A stretch of DNA of 64,000 bases from Kitagawia praeruptora (Eukaryota; Streptophyta; Magnoliopsida; Apiales; Apiaceae), in NCBI GenBank assembly GCA_037693485.1, contig CM075351.1, forward strand, positions 65,002,001 to 65,066,000, in the 5' to 3' direction. A model generated the notes under the pieces. The model worked only from the letters and a program-made list of their open reading frames with translations. It had not been told where the DNA came from and made no database searches. Below are positions 42,481 through 54,192 of this stretch, one piece after another (the stretch's first letter is position 1; each line of letters starts with the position of its first letter). Position numbers and translations under genes: made by a program.

Positions 42481-43444
42481 TGTTTTGATATGTTATAAAT
42501 TTAATTTTATGTTATTTTATAATTTTGAGTGGGTTCATCTTGTTTATTGGGGATTTGATTTTTCAGATCTAAGTTTGGAGCTGTTGTTTTTTCTTGTTTC
42601 TTCGATTTTTGTATTTTAATTAATTTTTAAGTTCTTAATCTTTATATTGTAATGCTTAGTTGTTTGGTTTTCTTGATTGTAATGCTGAGTTGTTTGGATT
42701 TTCTCTCCGTTTTGTGGGAGTTTGATTTTCTCTCCGGTTTGTGGGAGCGTGGATTTGGATTTAGTGATTCGAGCTGTTTTGGTTCTGCATTCAAGGTCGA
42801 TAAGCTCAGACGGGTGTTGGGGATACAATTGTATATATCTCTGTCAAAATTCGTTTTTGGTCTCCTGTGGATGTCCGGCGATTCAATTATGTTTGTTCTA
42901 CTCAATATGAATTGTAGATGTCGTATGGCTTTGATTTATTGAATTTAATACACTTGATTTTCAAAAAAAAAACTTAATTTTAAAAATTATTTTAAAATTA
43001 ATTTAATAAAATTTGAAATAAATTTAATAAATGATTTGCATGATTTAAATTTTATATAATAAAATTTTAAGTTAAATATGTCATTGACGGGATTTGAAAC
43101 TTCAATATATTTAGTAAAGTAATTTAATCATTAAATATACCTTATAATTACATCTAACAGTTCTTATTAATTAACAAAAATCTAACGGTAATATGATGTC
43201 ATATTTTTGGGTATATATTAATGATTGTAAATTTATGTTTTCAATTAGAAGGGAGTGTATTTAATTAAAAAGAAATATTAATGATTGGAAGATTATGATT
43301 GCAAAATTATGTTTTAAATTAATTATTTATTAATCAAAAATTATTAAAAAGTATTTTTACGGAACCCGTTCGCGTAAAGCAGTATGCACCGGATTTGTGA
43401 AAATGTGGCAGGTTACTTCATTTATAAACTAACTAAAAGAAACA
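42481..43444. other. Probable Helitron body or captured DNA
   Basis: A 96-codon open stretch (42652-42942) with a slightly higher GC content may be captured host DNA; I do not recognise it. The rest is AT-rich. Confidence 0.35.
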
Positions 43445-43604
43445 TGTCAATTAGGTTATAAAGTGAGCGAATGATTTCATGGCATTGGAAGCTGTCGACC
43501 ATTTTCGTTGTCTGCACACTCGCCAAAGCGCGCGTGGCGTACACGCGCCGTTCCTGTGACTGGGAATTCCCGGACAACTGAGTGCAGTGGAGAATTCTTT
43601 TGCT

Positions 43605-43607
<3 letters not shown>

Positions 43608-43649
<42 letters not shown>

Positions 43650-43828
43650 GGGAACTACCCCACACACTTGTATGTGGGATTTCAAACCCGGGGAGATATA
43701 TCGCTGAGCCCTACCACCCAGTACTCCCACGTAAATCCGAAGCTTTCGCTCCGAGGTAGGTTCGAACCCCTGACCTTGGCTGAACCAGGGAAAGGGGGTG
43801 TCCACTCGGCCAAAGCTTCGCTTTCGGC
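43608..43828 (-). mobile_element. tRNA-derived SINE with poly-A tail
   Basis: On the minus strand the pol III A box TGGCCGAGTGG (43812-43802) and B box GGGTTCGAACC (43769-43759) are correctly ordered, about 35 bp apart. The body continues for about 110 bp and a 38-nt A-tail follows (T-run on the plus strand 43608-43645). The A box matches tRNA-Ser/Leu. A clear TSD was not found. Confidence 0.75.
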
Positions 43829-44166
43829 TGTGTTTTATAAGTGGTGTGCTGTGTTTAATTCTTTTCATTTTAATTTTATTTTTTTTGGTGTGCTAGCTTG
43901 GCCTATAAATAGAAGTAGTTTTCAGTAGGATGAGACACACCAAATCGGAGAGAAAAATCCTCTCTTGTATTATCTCTAGTTCTTTGTAATTTTAAGTTTT
44001 GTTTTTATACACTTTAATTTTTTGCAAATTTAGTATAAGTGTTATTTTAGTTGAAGAATTTACGGGAATTATTTGGAGTGCTCCTCTCTTTCATTGGAAA
44101 TTATTTCGGTTCTACGTTCTAAACTCTTGCAATTTCATATTTTATTTATCGCAATTTTTAATTTAG

Positions 44167-44231
<65 letters not shown>
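44167..44231. repeat. (TTA)n microsatellite
   Basis: About 21 perfect TTA repeats. Confidence 0.95.
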
Positions 44232-45041
44232 GTTTTCATTTAATCCCATGATGACGATCCGTTCGTTTATGAACTAATCGCCGTCATGGGATTCTAATGG
44301 ATTTATTTACGTAATTTAGTAATTGGATGCCTTAATAATTTGTATTATGATAAAAATTCAGATTGTCTAATGTGGTTGCGCTTAATTTATTAGATGCGTA
44401 GCTAACGTCTAAATTATTAATTCCTAATGAATGCGAAAGTGGATTTAGGAATTTAGAATTTGCCATGTTAGCATAGGTTCGTAATCGTCATGTACATTTA
44501 CGATAAATGGTAGGATTTTGGATCACATCACCCTATGTAGTCATAATAAAGGAATTTATTCGTAAACCAATTATGTTTTCAAATCTTATAGACATATAGG
44601 GTCTAAGCATAAAAGGTGTCCACGCGACTTCTATCTTTTTAAGTGGATGTTCGTGTGGTTTGATATGAGTTAAGGCTGAAAGGCGCTTATGTTAGTTTCG
44701 TGTTCCCGACTAGCTTTCGTAATTATCAAAATTACTTTGAAATTAAGGCATCAATTCTAAATGAAATAAATAATGAAATTAGAATCCCATGTTTTTCTCA
44801 CATATAAATTCTCATTTAATTAAATCAAGTAGTTTGAATTATTTAATATTATTAATTTAATTAATCAATTAGAAAAATACAACAAATTTCCCCTTTTTAT
44901 ATTTATTCAAGCAGTTTGTTGTTTAATCATACGTCATTGCTTAAACATTATTTCTGAACAAACACCAAGTCTTCGTGGGATCGAATTTATTATATTACTT
45001 GTGACCGCGTACACTTGCGCAGTTAGTTTTCGAACCAACAG

Positions 45042-45660
45042 GTGGTCGGGGGAAGATGAATGAGCATATATGACGTGGTCAGTGGGAGGAGAATGGAATA
45101 AGTTGTAGTACGTATATATGAGGTGGGAAGATGGGTAAAAGTGATAATAACTCTATAAAAATTATTGTGCCTATGATTCAAAATAGTTGAATTTATTGTA
45201 CTGATCAACGGGTTATATTAAATTCATCTTTAATATAATAGTATAAATAATATAGATATATGATACTGTGTTCAAACATAAACTTTTTAAATGACAAACT
45301 CTATGAGTGTAATATAATGCAAACTATCATAATATACTTTATAAATTAAAGGATAATTCTTTTCGAAGCAACCTCAATTACAAAGAGAGCGCCTGTTTAT
45401 TCTCTAAATTTTGTTAAATATGAGTTAACTATGTAACAATTTTAAAATTTTTCTTGTACTTAAGGAATTCAAAATGGTTAACACATAAAAAAATATTGTA
45501 TTTTTATCCGACTAAACGAGATACAGGACTATCATGGAAAATGTTTCATCGTTAAATTTAAAATTAAATTTTACTTAGTTTGAAATTTTGTTCTCAATTA
45601 GGTAAAAGTATTATTACATTGTAAATCTTGTTTATAAGTTTGGTAACATTCCAATATCAA
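45042..45660. other. Intergenic, nothing recognised
   Basis: AT-rich sequence without a convincing gene or repeat. Confidence 0.35.
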
Positions 45661-45672
45661 GGAGGGTGGAGA

Positions 45673-46023
45673 TTTTTTTTTTCCCAGAATATAAAGTGGT
45701 TTTCATTCAATAAACCAGCACACAACCAGGAAAAACTCCCGACTCTCAATACAACCAGGTTGTAAAACAAATAAACAACTAAAAACAATTAGTTGATTTG
45801 TTTCCTGATCGTTTAACACACATAATTTAAAATTCTTGAAACTAAAAATGAAATCGAAGACATCTCAAGCGATCCAAACTGCACCAACAATCCTGAAAGC
45901 AGCAGCATCACAATTGACCTTATCACATAACAATCGGTATTAGCCCAATATTCAGAAGCCCCAATTGAATAAACAAATGTTAGAGGAACGACACCCCAGC
46001 TATCAACAAATCATGATTTTTTA
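45673..46023 (-). mobile_element. 5'-truncated LINE fragment with ~12-bp TSD
   Basis: GGAGGGTGGAGA (45661-45672) and GGACGGTGGAGA (46024-46035) flank it. The poly-A tail (T10 on the plus strand) is at 45673. The minus-strand sequence includes VKRSGNKSTNCF, matching the C-terminal end of LINE RNase H domains. About 350 bp, non-functional. Confidence 0.7.
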
Positions 46024-46035
46024 GGACGGTGGAGA

Positions 46036-46493
46036 CTTTAGTTGACTATATAAGGCAAAATACTACTACCAGTTGTACCAACAAATCATGATTTTTTGGG
46101 AGTCTGTGGTGGACTTATAGATTATCCAAGATGTTACATTTGGACCAGTGTACTTTAATTTATTTCGAATTCGAAAACGGGATTTGACCCGATTTCGGAA
46201 AAAGACTCGGGTTTGACCCGGGTTGTCACAAAAACAGATTACAGGGCACACTATTATTGTTGTAATACACGACAACTAAGGATTAACTTTTATTTACCGT
46301 ATTTACCGGTCATCGTTCACACATTGAACATACAACGCTATAAATAAGGTATTTAGGATTTACAGTATACTAATATTTTGAAATTAGAACGACTATCAAC
46401 CACTGATTATAGATAGACCGAGACACGTGAAACAAATAAGAAATGAAAGACTTTATGACAACGTTTGGAAAAAATTATACGAATTAAAATGTG
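46036..46493. other. Intergenic with a short duplicated motif
   Basis: CAACAAATCATGATTTTTT occurs at about 46004 (inside the LINE end) and again near 46079. No gene is seen. A Helitron 3' end follows. Confidence 0.4.
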
Positions 46494-46523
46494 GCCCGTG
46501 CTTTGCACGGGCTATCATGCTAA
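46494..46523 (+). mobile_element. Helitron-type 3' end (CTAA)
   Basis: GCCCGTGC-TTT-GCACGGGC hairpin, TATCATG, CTAA at 46520-46523, then TT. It fits CTRR followed by T. The 5' end was not found. Confidence 0.6.
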
Positions 46524-46804
46524 TTATCTAAGAATAGCCAAACAATGTCACAATATTTTAAAGATGTGAGCATCTTCAAAATTTCCACGCTCCCGAAAAT
46601 GACAGGTACCAAATTTGATAAAAACAGCCATTCAAATAATCCAAAAAGGAATCAATATTTTTGTAAATAAAATAAAATGAATTGAGTGGAGGAAAATAGT
46701 AGGTGTAATTATTTTTTAAATTATAAAATTTTACTATATTATATAAATTTTGGAATATAAATAATTGGAAAATATATTTCGAAAAAAATATTTTAAAGAA
46801 ATGA

Positions 46805-47215
46805 GAGGTAATGGCTAAAAATACCATTTTTTTAAAATTTTATTACATAAATACCACTTTTAAATTTTTTGGCCAAAAATACCAGCGTATTACGCATTTC
46901 TAAAATGGGTAATACTATTATGCATATGAAAAATGGGTATCATGTAATATTTTTTCAAATAAAACGAAAAAAAAATTTAAAAAAATGTGGCACGCATTTG
47001 GGAAATGCGTAACACACCATTTCTGATTGTGTTACGCATTTCCCAAATGCGTGACACAATTTTTTATTTATTTAATTTTTTTTTCCAATTTTTTTAACTT
47101 TATATGTATTACCCATTTGAAAAATGCATAATACTATTACCCATTTTTTAAATGCGTAATACAATGATATTTTAGGCCAAAAAATTCAGAGGTGGTATTC
47201 TCGTCAAAAAGTTTT
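46805..47215. mobile_element. Inverted-repeat element with GCGTATTACGCATTT words
   Basis: The left side (GGCTAAAAATACC ... TTTTTTGGCCAAAAATACCA) and inverted right side (GAGAATACCACC ... TTTTTTGGCCTAAAATATCA) match. Between them GTATTACGCATTT / AAATGCGTAATAC words are repeated. It resembles the interior style of the MULE at 12242-13578 (AATGCGTATT words). Borders are approximate and no TSD was secured. Confidence 0.55.
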
Positions 47216-47229
47216 AAAAAAGAGAAAAA

Positions 47230-47406
47230 TTGGTCTGAGATTGTCCTCAGGGTCCTCTCCTAAGGTTATAGCTTATAAAGTAAGGGTCCCGCAGAGGCAT
47301 TTTTGTAATTATAATTTTTTTTCCAGTGATTTATAAAAATACCCTCTCATTTGTATTGTAATTATTTTAACCTCAGGGTCCTCTCCTGAGATCATCCTCA
47401 GACAAA
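47230..47406. mobile_element. Foldback element E6
   Basis: Left GGTCTGAGATTGTCCTCAGG and inverted right TGTCTGAGGATGATCTCAGG, each near AGGGTCCTCTCCT. The core GGGTCCCGCAGAGGCATTTT is like E5's. It sits next to the nucleoredoxin promoter. Confidence 0.55.
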
Positions 47407-47717
47407 CTTTTAAAAAAAATGATAAAAATGTCATTATTTCAGAAATGAGGGGAAAAAATGGAGTAAAAAACACGAGCGGTCCCATGTACATTATCTGTCC
47501 GACTCAAAAATTTAGCTTAACCCCGAAGTATACGCACATTTATAATCCCTATATATTCTCTCCCATTTCTCTCGTCGTCTCTACAGACTACAAGCTTCTG
47601 TTTACTTTTAAGCTTGATCTCATCTCACTTCTTTTTTACTTTTAACTTTTTAAGCTTGATCTCACTTTATTTTACTTTTGTTCATTTTGTTTTCTCTGCA
47701 AAAAACGATAAAGATAA

Positions 47718-50594
47718 ATGGCGGGTGTTAACGAGGTTCTAAAAGTGTCTGATTCGCACGATGTTCTGTCTCTACTTTCATCTCCGACAAGAGATTACCT
47801 CGTTCGAAACTCCGGTGATCAGGTTACTTAATCTAAGCTCTTTAGTTATATTACAGTAGTTACATACATGTATATTTTTTACTCTGTTTATGTACACCTT
47901 TTTTTTTGTATACATATTCTACAGTATCCGTGTGTAATCTAATTAATTGTTTTGGCTTGGTGATATTTTAAATAATTCATTTATCATCATTTTTTGGAAT
48001 ATTTTGTATGTTGATGATCATTTTTAGTGAAGAATTGAGGGGTTGAAAAATTAATTTAAGGGTGAATTTTCAACTTAGACTAATTTGATAATTAGGTGGT
48101 TAATTCTTGTTTACTATAATTTAATTACAAACCTAGGAGGATCATTCTGATGTTGGTGTGGGTGATTAGATTGTTAGAATGTACTGTAGATTAATTTCTG
48201 AAATTGAATTGGTACCAATCATATTACCTCTCTACTTTATTGGATTCTGCTTTGTGTTCCACTTTTTTCGGTTACATAAACTGAAACTGATCTTATGTGA
48301 TGCAATTTAGGTGAGTTGAGAGACTATCATCTGTTATTGCCTTTGTGTAATCTAAAGATATAATAGTTCTGTATTTCGTTTTCAAACACTTGCTTGTGGT
48401 TTGAGTGGTTTGAGGTGTTGTTTTACTATTACTGTTATAAATTTGATTATTGCAATAAACTCATTGGATGAACCAAAATTTCAGAAAACATAATTTGATA
48501 ACAATTTTCTCTGTTTTCTGAAATTTATGTGTTTTTGTGGTTTTAGGTTAAAATCGATGAGTTGAAAGGGAAAACGATTGGTTTATACTTCTCTGCCTCG
48601 TGGTGTGGTCCATGTCACCGTTTCACTCCCAAGTTGGTGGATGCGTACAATGATGTATCTGCAAAAGGAGGGTTCGAAGTTGTATTTGTTTCAGCAGACA
48701 AAGATGTTGAATCATTTAATGAGTATTTCTCTAAGATGCCTTGGGTTGCTGTTCCCTTTTCTGAATCTGACATACGTGATAAGTTAAATGACTTATTCAA
48801 AGTGAGCGGGATTCCACACCTTGTTTTACTAGACGAGTATGGCAAGGTTTTGAGTGATAAAGGAGTTGTGATTGTTGGTGATTATGGAGCAGAAGGGTAC
48901 CCTTTTACACCAGAGCATCTGAATGAACTCAAGGAGAAAGAAGAGGAAGCTAAGAGGAACCAATCCTTGAGTTCCATTTTAGTATCGCAGTCTCGCAACT
49001 TTGTTCTTTCAGCTGACGGAAAGGCGGTTAGTTTAAATGCTTATAGTTCTTACATGCTTGCAAGCTTTAGATAATGCAATTTCTGGGAGTCAAATTGATT
49101 TTCTGTCATACTATTTTGAAAAACTATAGGTACCTGTCACAGAGCTTGAAGGGAAAACTATAGGTTTGTATTTCTCGTTGGCATCATATAACACATCTGC
49201 TGTATTTACTGAAAAACTTGTCAAAGTTTATAAAGAACTGAAAGAGAAAGGGGAGAGCTTCGAAATTGTGACTATTCCCCTTGATGACAAGGAAGAATCA
49301 TTTAAACAAGGGCTGGAAGGTGCCCCTTGGCTTTCCCTGCCATTCAAGGACAATAGCTGTGAGAAACTAATCAAGTACTTTGAGCTTTCAACCTTACCCA
49401 CTGTAGTCATCTTAGGGCCAGATGGGAAGACTCTTCATCCGAATGTGGCCGAGGCAATTGAAGAACATGGGATTTTGGCTTTCCCTTTTACTCCTAAGAG
49501 GTTTACTGAGCTTGAGGAGATGGATAAAGCTAAGCGAGAAAAGCAAACATTGGAGTCTATTCTGGTTTCAGGAGGGCAAGATTTCGTAATTGCAAAAGAC
49601 GGAGTCAAGGTGAGGTCCATAAAATTTATGTTTTTTTCGTTTACTATATGTAGTATCTACACTATGACTATTTTACTTGTTTGGTATAAGTTGTAGATAT
49701 TGCATAATATTCAAAAACTGGTAATTCCAACATTCTGTTGATCGGACCAATGGTGGTTCCAACTCCCCAGTCACCATTCTGGCCAAGGAAGAAAAAATCG
49801 GAAGCAAAAAGCCATAGTCTTAAATTTTGGCCAAAAATTTAATTTGAATGTAATTTTTCCCCAAGCAAGCTGTATTAAATTACTCATGAATTTTTCTCTT
49901 GCAGGTTCCTGTGTCTGACCTTGTTGGAAAAAATATCCTACTTTATTTCTCTGCACACTGGTGTCCTCCATGTCGTGCTTTCACACCAAAGCTTATTGAA
50001 GTGTACCACAAAATAAAGTCAAAGGATTCTGCCTTTGAATTAATCTTTATCTCCAGTGACAGAGACCAAACCTCCTTTGACGAGTACTTTTCTGAGATGC
50101 CGTGGTTGGCACTTCCATTTGGTGACACTAGGAAGGCATCATTAAGTGGTCTGTTTAAAGTTCGTGGCATTCCCAAGTTAGTAGCAATTGGGCCATCTGG
50201 AAAGACTGTCACAACAGAAGCTAGGGACCTTGTTATGCTTCATGGTGCTGAAGCTTATCCATTTACAGAGCAGCGGTTAACGGAAATTGTGGCAGAGCAA
50301 GAGGAGATGGCAAAGGGGTGGCCTGAGAAGGTGAAGCATACACTTCACGAAGAACATGAGCTGGTTCTCACTCGTTCACGTATTTACATATGTGATAAGT
50401 GCGACGAGGAAGGACATATTTGGGCATTCAGTTGTGAAGAATGCAACTTTGATCTTCATCCAAAATGTGCTCTGGAAGAAAACAAGGTCAAGAAAGATGG
50501 TGCTGGGGCTAATGTTGAGGATGATGATGTTAAGAACGAAGGGAATTCCAAAGAAGGATTGGTTTGTGATGGGGATGTTTGCTTCAAAGCTTAA
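47718..50594 (+). CDS. NRX1: Nucleoredoxin 1-type protein (three thioredoxin domains plus C1-like zinc finger)
   Basis: Four exons (47718-47822, 48547-49026, 49130-49609, 49905-50594, TAA) with GT-AG, all phase 0, encode 584 aa, close to plant NRX1. Thioredoxin-like domain 1 has active site WCGPC (about 54-58). Domain 2 keeps the fold (GKTIGLYFS, DDKEESF, APWLSLPF) but has SYNTS where the CxxC should be (about 214-218), so it is non-catalytic. Domain 3 has WCPPC (about 374-378). The C-terminus carries a C1-like Cys/His zinc module (ICDKCDEEGH...CEECNFDLHPKC, about 516-543). Plant NRX1 is a cytosolic/nuclear disulfide reductase that protects redox enzymes such as catalase. Exons 2 and 3 are each exactly 480 nt and begin with V-x-(I/V)-x-(D/E)-L-x-G-K, indicating domain duplication by whole exons. 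No signal peptide. A TATA-like CCTATATATTC lies near 47548. No damage is seen. Confidence 0.95.
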
Positions 50595-51899
50595 AAGGTT
50601 TATTATTTCACAAGAAGTGAATTGATCAGACCTTTACCATTTCTCATATACTTGATGCATTTGGAGTGTGTGTTATTTAAAACAAGATTTCCTTATATAA
50701 CAGGAGTTGATGCTATTAGCAAAGTTATAAGGGATTATATGTATAATATTTACATGTTTTGAGCATTTGACAAACTAGCATGTGTGTATGCATGGTTCTT
50801 ATAATCAAATAAGTTGCAGTGTTATTTCTTACTGTAGTTACCTTCTTCTATCTGCTGCATTTCCTTTGATGGTATGATTTTGACAAGAGAAGAGAGATAT
50901 TAGGCATCCATGCTTTCATAATTTCAATTTTTTAAACACAAATATCATGCATTTGAAAAACCTACCATGGATCCTTTCTGGTGCATCTTTGTGCAAATCC
51001 CAAATCTTGAAAATCTTTGGGATGGAAACCCTATTCCATTCACACCTCAAATCCTAGCAAGTAACTGATGAGTTTATATAAATGTCCAGTTTGTGACCCT
51101 TCCACAAGTGATATACCTTCAGTAATGGCTTTGATAGATCCAAAGAAAACTCTGGACTCTGAGGAGTTGTTAAAGTGTTCCCTGTGCAATTCTAGAATAT
51201 GACTATCCAGATCACTTGTGACTTGTGAGCACAGAGATCTCTTTGCTCGGTGTCCACCCCTCTCTCTAGGGTTCACTGATAGTCTTTCTAGGAACTTCGT
51301 TGGATCAAGGTGCTAAATAGACAAGAGGAGCTTCTCGCCAGTTGACTTGCACAAACCAAGCAAGCACATTAAGGTAATACTTGGCTTTTATTCCTCAGAT
51401 ATTTAAGTTATATAGCATTTTATCAATCTTGACCTGATCAAAGCTCTTTTTATTTTTTTATTTTTTTATTTTTTTGCAGTTGTCTTTAAAGGATCTTTTA
51501 ATTGTGGGTGCAAAAAAAAACGAGCTTGTGTCAGGTCTAATCTTTAATCTTTGCGCTGATTTCTTCAGTTAATATTTTTTGTTTCACGTTGCTATCCTGG
51601 GCCCGGATTGGAAAACCTGTGATATTTATTAGGCCAGGATATCCATTACTAATAAAAAGGGAATCTCCCTGTTCCCTGATGAACGAGGCTATGTAGTTCA
51701 CGGTGATGACTGACATATTTCCAATGACAAAAGACTCTCTTAAGATCTTCGAAAATGAAGACTAAGATCTTATATTTTTTAAATCCTGATAAACTTAGGT
51801 ATTTAATGATTGACGTCTGCAAACTTGAATATATATAGAGATTTTGTATCCATGAAGTGGTGGCACAAAGTCTTTTATCTACTTTCCTATATCTGTACA
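50595..51899. other. NRX1 3' region and intergenic DNA
   Basis: The 3'UTR probably ends within about 250 bp of the stop; no single clear AATAAA stands out. The remainder has no recognisable gene. Confidence 0.4.
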
Positions 51900-52805
51900 A
51901 GGCATGGACTTGCTATGTAGGCCAACAATAACAAGTTCAGCTCTCTGACTGAAATTGGTTGCCGATTTTGATGCTAGGGACAGCTCTGAAACTTTTTTTG
52001 ACCTAGTTTTTCAAGTATAATGGGAGGGGGAATAGGAATTCCAACTCGTGATCTTATCATGGGGAAGAGGCAGGGAATGAGCATTAACCAGTAGGCTAAC
52101 ACTGAATCCTCACAGATCCGACAAATTTGTTTCAAATTAATCCTTTTTTTTTTTTTTTTTTTTTTGATGTTGCTTCATCTATATTACTACATTGACCAAT
52201 ATTACTAAATTACCAAACTTCGCTTATCCCCTAAAGATCCCTCTTATTTTCTTGCTGCAGTATTAAATATTTTTACAGATCGAAAACCTTTTTCATCTTA
52301 TCATGATACAGATCTTCCTGGTAGTCGTTTTACACTTTACTATTATGTTTGATAACTTAACTTGGAGAGTGGTAGTTGTCTGGTAAACTGCGTAAATCAT
52401 TGTCAATTTCAATTGCAAGAGAAAAGTTGTGCAGTACACTAATATCAAATAATCCAGCCATACCTGCTTCCACACCACAGATAAGAAATATCTTCTTCCA
52501 TGATTCGGTTCTGAAGCTTTAGCAACTTCACATACAAGGTAGTTTGATTTGTCTGCATTGTCAATTTCAATTTTTAAGCTTGAATCTTAAGCTGATTAAG
52601 ACAGTGGATCATTAGAAGATGACAAACCAAGGCAACCTTAATGTGCACTGACCCTTCTCTCACTTCTAGGTATTTTTTCATGCACGGAATATGAGATTTG
52701 TGATCCTAATTTAACTAATAAGCACTTGCAGTTGAACTGAATACCTAAGCTCTCACAACCACCACGTTTAGCAGGCCACAGTGAACACATAACACAAAGC
52801 GAATT
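51900..52805. repeat. Dispersed duplicate of 27020-28005
   Basis: Colinear with 27020-28005 at numerous blocks (GGGAATGAGCATTAACCAGTAG, GATCTTCCTGGTAGTCG, CACGGAATATGAG). It is distinguished by a T-run at about 52146-52166. No coding frame is shared between the copies. Confidence 0.6.
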
Positions 52806-53155
52806 GTAAAAAGTTTTTGGAAAATTACAAATCATTGTAACTTGATTTTATTTGACTGTAACTTGATCTTCCGCGACTTCTGATAAATCCAGAGAAAGTA
52901 CTGCACATTATCAATTATCAAAGCAGCAGCCTTAGAAAAACAATCCTCTAAATTTAAAATCTTGCAGAAACACCGTCCCTTACAAGAACTGGATGTGAAA
53001 AAAATCTAAGAATTTCACTTACCTCTGTAAGTCGGCCACGAATAAACTAGTAAAAAAAATGACAAGTGCCAAAAAAATAAATCTCATCGTGTGATTTATA
53101 GCAAGTCCAATGGTAAAAATATGTTACTCTAGTACCAATGTATATTTTATATATA
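52806..53155. other. Intergenic, nothing recognised
   Basis: AT-rich; ends at the TSD of the Pack-MULE. Confidence 0.35.
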
Positions 53156-53332
53156 AAAAATTTAGACTAATTTCCAAAATGCATCCCCTTGGTTCTGGGA
53201 AAATTCAATTTGGTGTCAGTACTTTCAGCAATTGCAGAACGCAACCCTTAACATAAATTGGCGGGTCAGATCACATCCTTTTGGCAAGATTCCGTTAAAT
53301 TACACAGTTAACGTTAAATACTAAGGGCAAAA

Positions 53333-53830
53333 ATGACTTTCAGCCACCAGCTCAGACAGGACCATCAGGATCATCAAACAAACTCATCCGACATTACTAC
53401 TGCTCAGGAGTACTCCAACTTTATCAACAATAATAACAATCATCAACAAATTGGAAGTACTAGTGCAGCAGGTTATAGTTCAGCTAGTGAAGGACACACA
53501 CCAGAACACGGGGTTATTGGTGGTCGTGGTGGCACAGAGTCAATGTTCAACATCTCCAACTCTTCCAACAAATATTCAACTTCAAGAGATTTATCTATGG
53601 ATGATGCAGCCAATTTTCAGATGGAAAATAACGTTAACAATGGGCTTTTCATGTTACAAGATAACGATGAGGACAAGCCAAATGTCTACAACAACAACTC
53701 TCTGTATCATCATCAGCAGCGATTACAACAAGTGCCTTCTCTAACTTTGATCGAGAAGTGGCTCTTAGATGATGTTACTGCTGCAACACCGCGAGCCGGA
53801 CAAGACAACTCAATGATGAACATTTTTTGA
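53333..53830 (+). CDS. Captured R2R3-MYB C-terminal fragment (MYB domain missing)
   Basis: A 165-aa frame rich in Asn, Gln, Ser and His. It has a C-terminal SLTLIEKWLLDD motif like that near the end of subgroup 1 R2R3-MYB factors (MYB30/60/94/96 group). No R2R3 DNA-binding repeats are present. The ATG lies at the inner edge of the left TIR, so the start is supplied by the transposon. If expressed it would lack DNA binding and could at most act as a decoy. The MYB call rests on one short motif and composition; other Asn/Gln-rich factors are possible. Confidence 0.5.
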   Translation: MTFSHQLRQDHQDHQTNSSDITTAQEYSNFINNNNNHQQIGSTSAAGYSSASEGHTPEHGVIGGRGGTESMFNISNSSNKYSTSRDLSMDDAANFQMENNVNNGLFMLQDNDEDKPNVYNNNSLYHHQQRLQQVPSLTLIEKWLLDDVTAATPRAGQDNSMMNIF

Positions 53831-54192
53831 GAAGCTTTTTGTCGCATTAAAATGTTCCTCCTCCAGTTAATAAGGAGGAATGAAGATCCCCAAATTAGCT
53901 TCTCAAAGTCGTAAAATAGACTAGAACATAACCATTGCAAAATCACAAGAATTACAAAATTAAACAAATACTCGAGTTCTACTAAAACATTGAACAAAGA
54001 TTGCTTAGCTTCAAGGTACTTAATCCTACGCAAAAGGCCTGGTATGATTACTCTTGCACGATCACACAGTGGTGCATCCAACCACCTGAAAAAACGACAC
54101 AGGTCACAAGAAAGAAATCGCCGACAGGCGTTTGCATCAGTCCATGCTGTTTTCGCAACGACCCAATTACCACATACACATCTCTCAGCCAT
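53713..54192 (-). CDS. GRF-type zinc-finger protein within the Pack-MULE
   Basis: A 159-aa frame. The first 65 residues form a GRF zinc finger: CVCG, VAKTAWTDANACRRF, C-x2-C, FFRWLD, then CDRARVIIPGLLRRIKYLE. A hydrophobic segment follows (about 77-95, LEYLFNFVILVILQWLCSSL). This layout is a common plant family of small GRF proteins with a C-terminal membrane anchor, function unknown. The family's NPGRRF is here NACRRF, a change in the GRF core. The last ~50 codons run antisense to the MYB fragment and are probably not original. A TATA-like box (TATATATAA on the minus strand, about 54270) lies some 75 bp upstream, so it may bring its own promoter. Confidence 0.7.
   Translation of the reverse strand: MAERCVCGNWVVAKTAWTDANACRRFLSCDLCRFFRWLDAPLCDRARVIIPGLLRRIKYLEAKQSLFNVLVELEYLFNFVILVILQWLCSSLFYDFEKLIWGSSFLLINWRRNILMRQKASQKMFIIELSCPARGVAAVTSSKSHFSIKVREGTCCNRC

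Larger units (their letters stand above)
43445..45041 (+). mobile_element. Gypsy-like LTR end with nested SINE (left border uncertain)
   Basis: The 3' part (TCTTCGTGGGATCGAATTTA ... TGTGACCGCGTACACTTGCG ... TTTTCGAACCAACA, ending 45041) has the layout of plant Athila/Tat-type Gypsy LTR ends. A TATA box CCTATAAATAG lies near 43900-43910 followed by a plausible start. I could not fix the left border or a TSD; it may be a solo LTR. A long (TTA)n and a SINE lie inside it. Confidence 0.5.

Noticed and set aside
42652..42942. 96-codon frame (+) with Leu/Phe/Cys-rich start
   Set aside because: No domain, no conserved context; noted only as possibly captured DNA next to a Helitron end.
51040..51276. 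78-codon minus frame downstream of NRX1
   Set aside because: No motif, and no upstream or downstream exon continuity.
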